A stretch of DNA of 64,000 nt from Anas platyrhynchos (lineage: Eukaryota > Chordata > Aves > Anseriformes > Anatidae): assembly GCF_047663525.1 (NCBI RefSeq), contig NC_092605.1, positions 4,216,001 through 4,280,000 on the forward strand, given 5' to 3'. The notes under the pieces are model-generated. The model saw nothing but the letters and a program-made list of their open reading frames with translations. It was not told the origin of the DNA and made no database searches. Positions 63,116 through 64,000 of this stretch are shown here, piece after piece (the first letter of the stretch is position 1; the number at the start of each line of letters is the position of its first letter). The position numbers and the translations under genes were made by a program.

Positions 63116-64000
63116 GTTGGATGCGACTTAAAGCTCTTCTATTCTTGAGTTTCCAAAGCAAATCACCTTTAGAAAAGTGACAACTCAGCTCTCTCTATAA
63201 ATCATTTCTTCTCCAGCTCGGCACCTGGCAGTCACTGATCATTTCTTAAAATCTTGAGCAAAAAATAAACTGCAAGGAACAGTCCAGCTCTCTGAGGGAA
63301 TGGACAAGCCAATCTAAAGCATCTTTGTCATCTCTGGTTTCCATGACAGTTGCATAATCAGACATTTATGTAAGTCGAGGTTTCCTCTTTAAATAGCAGG
63401 CTGTGATCTCATGCGCACCTACGGGATAACCCATTTGAATGGGGAAGATGTGCCAGTTGTGTAAAACTAGTTTTTTAAGGCTTCCACCTTATTGTTATTT
63501 ATTCATCATGGCCAATTAGCCTGCAGAGTGCTGCTCACACGTGAGCGACTCTTCTTGCCGTGGCTCAGAAATAGCCACCGTGCCTGGCTCTGATGAATGG
63601 CCGGGCTCGGCGCTGGTTCAGACCCTGGTTCAGCGGCCAGGGCTTGCCAAGAGGCAGGGATTTCCTTACCATATCCATCCCACCACCAGCCAGAGCTCCC
63701 CCTGGCTCATCCTGGCCAATTTGGGATTTCTGCAGGCTGGAGAAACACACCTGGGGTGGCTCCGCCAGCTTTGGGAAGCGCTGCAGGGGGGCTGAAGGCT
63801 CCTCCGAGCTCGTGCCAATGCAGAGCAACAAAAAGCGATGCCAAAAATACGGCTGGCTTCCCAGATCTGATATTAATTGAAATGAAGAAAAGCAGAGCTG
63901 CTCTGTGGAATTTCAGTCCTACTCCCACCTAGGTTTGTGTAATGAGATTGAAATGCAAGCAAGAGTAACTGCAAGATAAACCTGCTTAAAAAAATAAATA
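63116..64000. other. Gene-poor flank, part 7
   Basis: No gene recognised. The stretch 63400-63560 is non-repetitive with homeodomain- and SOX-like cores (TTATTGTTATTTATTCATCA) and may be regulatory. Frames near 63540-63930 on both strands overlap each other and have no domain. Confidence 0.45.

Noticed and set aside
1-64000. CRISPR arrays, prokaryotic operons, tRNA or rRNA genes, intact retroviruses
   Set aside because: The sequence is vertebrate. I saw no regularly spaced repeats, tRNA-like cloverleaf with A and B boxes, rRNA similarity, paired LTRs or retroviral reading frames.

Overview
This window reads as a piece of a bird chromosome. Two ordinary vertebrate protein-coding genes are recognisable. 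A CR1 LINE tail carries the octamer 3' terminus typical of avian CR1, other interspersed repeats are few and old, and the genes are compact with one short intron each. The species cannot be fixed from the sequence alone. The pair WFIKKN2-TOB1 matches the conserved amniote block that in human lies on 17q21.33, with SPAG9 beyond TOB1.

Layout. 1-5.9 kb: intergenic, with a 34-nt poly(A) tract and a probable CR1 tail. 5.94-11.26 kb: WFIKKN2 on the + strand, with TATA box, 5' UTR carrying a short upstream ORF, two coding exons split by a 2.19-kb GT-AG intron, and a 3' UTR with a well-formed poly(A) site. 11.3-32.8 kb: intergenic, with a degenerate ancient CR1/L3-like reverse transcriptase relic (15.1-15.9 kb), a clean CR1 3' tail (18.1-18.4 kb), a probable ancient amniote repeat (25.1-25.4 kb) and a MIR/CORE-SINE-like relic (27.6-27.8 kb). 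32.8-37.3 kb: TOB1 on the - strand, convergent to WFIKKN2, with an inferred untranslated first exon inside a CpG island, a 2.2-kb intron and an intronless coding region. 37.3-38.3 kb: TOB1 upstream region, with a TATA box, five identical KLF/Sp-type boxes, CRE-like sites, paired CCAAT boxes and a 92-bp near-perfect GC-rich palindrome. 38.3-64 kb: a gene-poor flank with simple repeats, candidate regulatory islands (about 51.2-51.5 and 59.5-59.9 kb) and a second ancient CR1/L3-like relic (62.8-63.1 kb).

The genes. WFIKKN2 encodes a secreted multidomain protein known in mammals to bind myostatin (GDF8) and GDF11. TOB1 encodes an intracellular antiproliferative adaptor that recruits CCR4-NOT deadenylase to mRNA through poly(A)-binding protein, and is linked to BMP/SMAD signalling. 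Both touch TGF-beta superfamily signalling, but nothing in the sequence shows joint regulation.

I found no new multi-gene system. The observations most worth a second look are the perfect 45-bp inverted repeat upstream of TOB1, the regulatory layout of the TOB1 mRNA leader and trailer, and a SOX/E-box inverted cluster near 51.4 kb. Exon and UTR ends, promoters and poly(A) sites are read from sequence signals only, without transcript evidence.
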